Source of the DNA: Paralithodes platypus
Taxonomy: Eukaryota; Arthropoda; Malacostraca; Decapoda; Lithodidae
Reading direction: 5' to 3'
Assembly (NCBI GenBank): GCA_032716605.1
Contig: CM064480.1
Coordinates: 28,324,129 to 28,388,128, forward strand
Length of the DNA stretch: 64,000 bases
Made by a program: the position numbers and the translations under genes. Position 1 is the stretch's first letter, and each line of letters opens with the position of its first letter. Positions 60,266 to 64,000 of the stretch are shown one piece after another. The notes below the pieces were generated by a model. The model made no database searches, was not told the DNA's origin, and was given only the letters and a program-made list of their open reading frames with translations.

Positions 60266-60643
60266 TCCTGGGACCTAGCTGCAGCTAATAGGTACTTGGA
60301 AAGGAACATTACCTGTCAACAGAGGCCTGTACGCACGGTCGAGTTGGACAATAATCTCGCTACATTGAATGACAGAAATGGAACATGGGCCAAGATATGT
60401 AGGGCTCAAAATCTACTTGCTGGCTCCGCCAGATCCTTTTATTGTGAAATTGCTTCTTTCATGAAAAATAAATCAACCATCTTTCCGGACAAGAGAGACC
60501 AACAACTTCGAGAATCGGTAATCAAATTCGCCAACAAATGTAGAGCCTTTAAAGAGTTGAACAGGTGGAGCAAGTTCTTCAGCGACAGAGGAGAAACTGG
60601 GCGACAACAGATCCTCGACGATTCCATCCTTCGAATGTTTTAG
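60266..60643 (+). CDS. Possible internal or terminal exon, unknown protein
   Basis: An open frame of about 125 codons ends at a TAG after RMF. It lacks an ATG near its start; an acceptor-like ACTTATCAG at 60256-60264 immediately precedes SWDLAAANRY, so it may be an exon. The product is non-repetitive, of mixed composition and rich in charged residues (FPDKRDQQLRESVIKFANKC), unlike the surrounding repeats. It is not recognised. The upstream exon, if any, is not visible. It could also be part of an unidentified transposon or virus-derived gene. Confidence 0.35.
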   Translation, partial: SWDLAAANRYLERNITCQQRPVRTVELDNNLATLNDRNGTWAKICRAQNLLAGSARSFYCEIASFMKNKSTIFPDKRDQQLRESVIKFANKCRAFKELNRWSKFFSDRGETGRQQILDDSILRMF

Positions 60644-60978
60644 ATATAGCTACTAACAATCTAGAGAAAGATGAACCAGGAAAGATACATAAAGCTTGAT
60701 GAATTAACTTTTAACAGATTACAAAAACAGGAAGAGATTAAAGGCGAAAAAGATAAACGGGAGCAACGAATTATCAGTCCTCATTAATAATTTAATCCCG
60801 TTCTAAAAACAGGGAGCATTTTCATTTATGTGAATATATGACCTGTGATTTCGTATTCTATTAAACAGTAAATTGTGAATAGCAAAACTTAACAACAAGG
60901 TCGGTATATAAAGACGATTGAAAAGGGAGGAGTTGCAGCATTTCCGTGTTTATTGTAGTCAGAATTGTTGTGCGAAAA
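60644..60978. other. AT-rich stretch, nothing identified
   Basis: AT-rich sequence after the possible exon. It has short frames only and no repeat match to the rest of the window. It could be a 3' untranslated region of the preceding frame. Confidence 0.4.
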
Positions 60979-63176
60979 AACACACTTGGTATGGATTATA
61001 TACACATATATTTCATTTATGGGGCTTTAACACCTTACGAGCGGCCTATGCGGTTTATTAATATGTACCGCCCAGCGGGGTGTTTTTAGCCAAAATAGGG
61101 CTGTTTACGTGATCATTTTCATGCCTAAATAAGACCCAGAACGTAAAACAAGTACCTATCCCTGAAAGGGCATAAACAGAGCTTTCGAATGACACCATAA
61201 CGATCCTTTTATGATGGCTAGTTTTCTTGCAATAACCGTGCAACGCGAGTGCAAACAGCATGTAATTAGCCACTTTCCCGATACAATTCCTTATATAGCG
61301 AGTGAGAGAGGGAGGAGGGAGCTGGGATTCGTGTCAGTATGTTCGCCGCGGTGGTCTGGAGCAGTCATACGCTCGCTACTCTCCTGCCACCACTTGTCTC
61401 TCTCTCTCAGCAACATTACGTGCTGAAATTGCCACTCGACCTATGTCGAGCGCCGCCACATAGTCCAGCTTTATTAAATACGACTTATGTGGTGAGCCGC
61501 TAATTAAGGGTTAAAACACACTTGGTATGGATTATATACTCACACTTGGTATATTATCATTTTTATGGGGCTTTAAAACACACTTGGTATGGATTATATA
61601 CCATATATTTCATTTATGGGGCTTTAAAACACACTTGGTATGGATTATATACCATATATTTCATTTATGGGGCTTTAAAAACACACTTGGTATGGATTAT
61701 ATACTCATATATTTCATTTATGGGGCTTTAAAACACACTTGGTATGGATTATATACTCATATATTTCATTTATGGGGCTTTAAAACACACTTGGTATGGA
61801 TTATATACCATATATTTCATTTATGGGGCTTTAAAACACACTTGGTATGGATTATATACACATATATTTCATTTATGGGGCTTTAAAACACACTTGGTAT
61901 GGATTATATACACATATATTTCATTTATGGGGCTTTAAAACACACTTGGTATGGATTATATACACATATATTTCATTTATGGGGCTTTAAAACACACTTG
62001 GTATGGATTATATACCATATATTTCATTTATGGGGCTTTAAAACACACTTGGTATGGATTATATACGCATATATTTCATTTATGGGGCTTTAAAACACAC
62101 TTGGTATGGATTATATACACATATATTTCATTTATGGGGCTTTAAAACACACTTGGTATGGATTATATACACATATATTTCATTTATGGGGCTTTAAAAA
62201 CACTTGGTATGGATTATATACCATATATTTCATTTATGGGGCTTTAAAACACACTTGGTATGGATTATATACACATATATTTCATTTATGGGGCTTTAAA
62301 ACACACTTGGTATGGATTATATACACATATATTTCATTTATGGGGCTTTAAAACACACTTGGTATGGATTATATACACATATATTTCATTTATGGGGCTT
62401 TAAAACACACTTGGTATGGATTATATACCATATATTTCATTTATGGGGCTTTAAAACACACTTGGTATGGATTATATACGCATATATTTCATTTATGGGG
62501 CTTTAAAACACACTAGGTATGGATTATATACGCATATATTTCATTTATGGGGCTTTAAAACACACTTGGTATGGATTATATACACATATATTTCATTTAT
62601 GGGGCTTTAAAACACACTTGGTATGGATTATATACACATATATTTCATTTATGGGGCTTTAAAACACACTTGGTATGGATTATATACCATATATTTCATT
62701 TATGGGGCTTTAAAACACACTTGGTATGGATTATATACGCATATATTTCATTTATGGGGCTTTAAAACACACTTGGTATGGATTATATACACATATATTT
62801 CATTTATGGGGCTTTAAAACACACTTGGTATGGATTATATCACCATATATTTCATTTATGGGGCTTTAAAACACACTTGGTATGGATTATATACCATATA
62901 TTTCATTTATGGGGCTTTAAAACACACTTGGTATGGATTATATACCATATATTTCATTTATGGGGCTTTAAAACACACTTGGTATGGATTATATACACAT
63001 ATATTTCATTTATGGGGCTTTAAAACACACTTGGTATGGATTATATACCATATATTTCATTTATGGGGCTTTAAAACACACTTGGTATGGATTATATACC
63101 ATATATTTCATTTATGGGGCTTTAAAACACACTTGGTATGGATTATATACTCATATATTTCATTTATGGGGCTTTC
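60979..63176. repeat. 51/52-bp satellite array, about 33 units
   Basis: The unit contains ACACTTGGTATGGATTATAT then ATATATTTCATTTATGGGGC. One unit lies at 60979-61030 and about 32 at 61511-63176, split by a MITE. Units differ mainly after TATATA, where they read CC (51 bp), CAC, CTC or CGC (52 bp). Because 52 is not a multiple of 3, every frame gives the same peptide cycle, so the reading frames over it are artefacts. Confidence 0.95.
61031..61510. mobile_element. piggyBac-type MITE (480 bp) inside the satellite
   Basis: TTAA flanks both ends (61027-61030 and 61511-61514), and TTAA is the sequence present at that point of every satellite unit (GGGCTTTAAAACAC). The end sequences are weakly inverted (CACCTTACGAGCGGC on the left; reversed right CCCTTAATTAGCGGC, about 10 of 15 matching). 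No transposase frame. The interior has a GC-rich hairpin near 61066-61080 and a CT run near 61399-61410. Confidence 0.75.
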
Positions 63177-64000
63177 AAACTATTGCACGTAACATAACAT
63201 TTCTTAATTCAATATTTCTTTAGGTTACCAATAATACAATCTTGACAAATATTGCCAATCAATAATATAAGGTCCATTGATTTCTTAATATATTTAGTTA
63301 CAAACCCACTTTACAATAACATTATTGGTAACGCTAGATTTTATACATCTTAATAACCAATAAAGAGGGTAATCTTATTCTTGCTAAATAATTGACTCAC
63401 ACAAAACCTGTAGAGCGAGACTGATATAAAAAAACTTGTAATTTTATAGTTAGTAGATCATTTTGCTATGTGAGTTAGTGAGACAAAAGGCAGAACTGCC
63501 TGTGACGAGTGCCTTCCCATAGTTGAAAGAGTGACGGAGCCAAAATCAAGGAATGTTCGAGCCAAAATGCCTGGACACACGGAGTTTAAAGTAATTACAG
63601 TCATAGGATGAGTGGAAAATGATCACAGACTGCTAGGTAGATAATTGTATCTCCGTAACTATTTGGTTTATCGTAATTCTGAAGTAACCGTTGGAATCCT
63701 CATAAAATTCCGCTTCCATATATGTATGCAAATAAAACTATTTGTTGTCAACATTTTTAGCTAGCGCGAGTTGGAAATAAGGTATTTCGATTGTTATGTT
63801 ATAATACTTGTTATGGAGTGCCCCAATGTGTTTGTTTTGTAATTATTCTATGTTTTTATTTGCTTATCTTCAAGTTCAATCAATAGCAAAGCCGATGGTA
63901 ACTCATTTATCGAAATACAAGGATGTGTTGGTAGATAAAAACGTCAAAAAATCAAATTATTGCCGGGCGCGAAACTGGCTTATTAAGTTTTAAGTTTAAA
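63177..64000. other. AT-rich flank, no clear gene
   Basis: Low-copy-looking sequence. A 61-codon frame at 63808-63993 contains a possible acceptor (TTGCTTATCTTCAAG at about 63857-63871) followed by about 40 open codons (IAKPMVTHLSKYKDV), which could be a small exon. There is no supporting motif. Confidence 0.3.

Noticed and set aside
60979..63176. CRISPR-like repeat array
   Set aside because: Units are directly adjacent without spacers in a eukaryotic satellite.
61522..63223. Series of 60-120-aa frames repeating YGLYTIYFIYGALKHTW
   Set aside because: A product of the 51/52-bp satellite read in each frame; not coding.

Overview
This is eukaryotic, intron-era repeat DNA with no bacterial or single-copy host gene that can be assigned. 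The mix suggests a large, repeat-rich arthropod genome, most likely a decapod crustacean: a Ty3-like LTR element, a DIRS-like tyrosine-recombinase retrotransposon, an APE-type LINE, several MITEs, abundant GA/CT microsatellites, a short TTAGG-like run and a 51/52-bp satellite. That assignment is inference from composition and element types, not a match to a named species.

Layout. 1-6510: a decayed copy (E1) of a Ty3/gypsy element whose integrase lies upstream of RNase H, the order known from the Gmr1 clade. The window begins inside its 5' LTR. 6511-9888: a scrambled mosaic of repeat modules in both orientations. 9889-20872: a broken DIRS-like retrotransposon (gag-like ORF, RT-RNase H, tyrosine recombinase) flanked by 2.1-kb direct repeats. 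20873-34730: a long mosaic array built from the same modules as 6511-9888. 34731-43589: a second Gmr1-like copy (E2), complete with both LTRs and an AGGT target-site duplication in the mosaic. Its 5' LTR carries a piggyBac-type MITE and a 100-N gap. 43590-46854: more mosaic, holding the best copy of an unknown ~650-codon reading frame. 46855-49916: a 5'-truncated LINE. 49917-59805: mosaic, including three tandem 3.2-kb units that each hold an identical 1239-bp Harbinger-type MITE. 59806-60978: microsatellites and one possible exon. 60979-63176: a 51/52-bp satellite split by a second piggyBac-type MITE. 63177-64000: AT-rich sequence without a clear gene.

How the parts relate. Nesting gives an order of events. 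The mosaic came first, because E2, the LINE and the Harbinger-type MITE all sit inside mosaic modules whose uninterrupted versions are present elsewhere in the window. The 3.2-kb triplication followed the Harbinger-type insertion. The piggyBac-type MITE entered E2's LTR after E2 inserted or during its spread. Every autonomous-type element seen here is broken. Both Gmr1-like copies lack the same RT and integrase parts, so that family must have been moved by proteins supplied elsewhere.

The most original item is the unknown protein family carried by the mosaic. Copies at 27748-29493 and 44274-46200 share the same modules on both sides, and scrambled pieces of it occur at 7905-9888 and 24255-24414. 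I do not recognise the protein.
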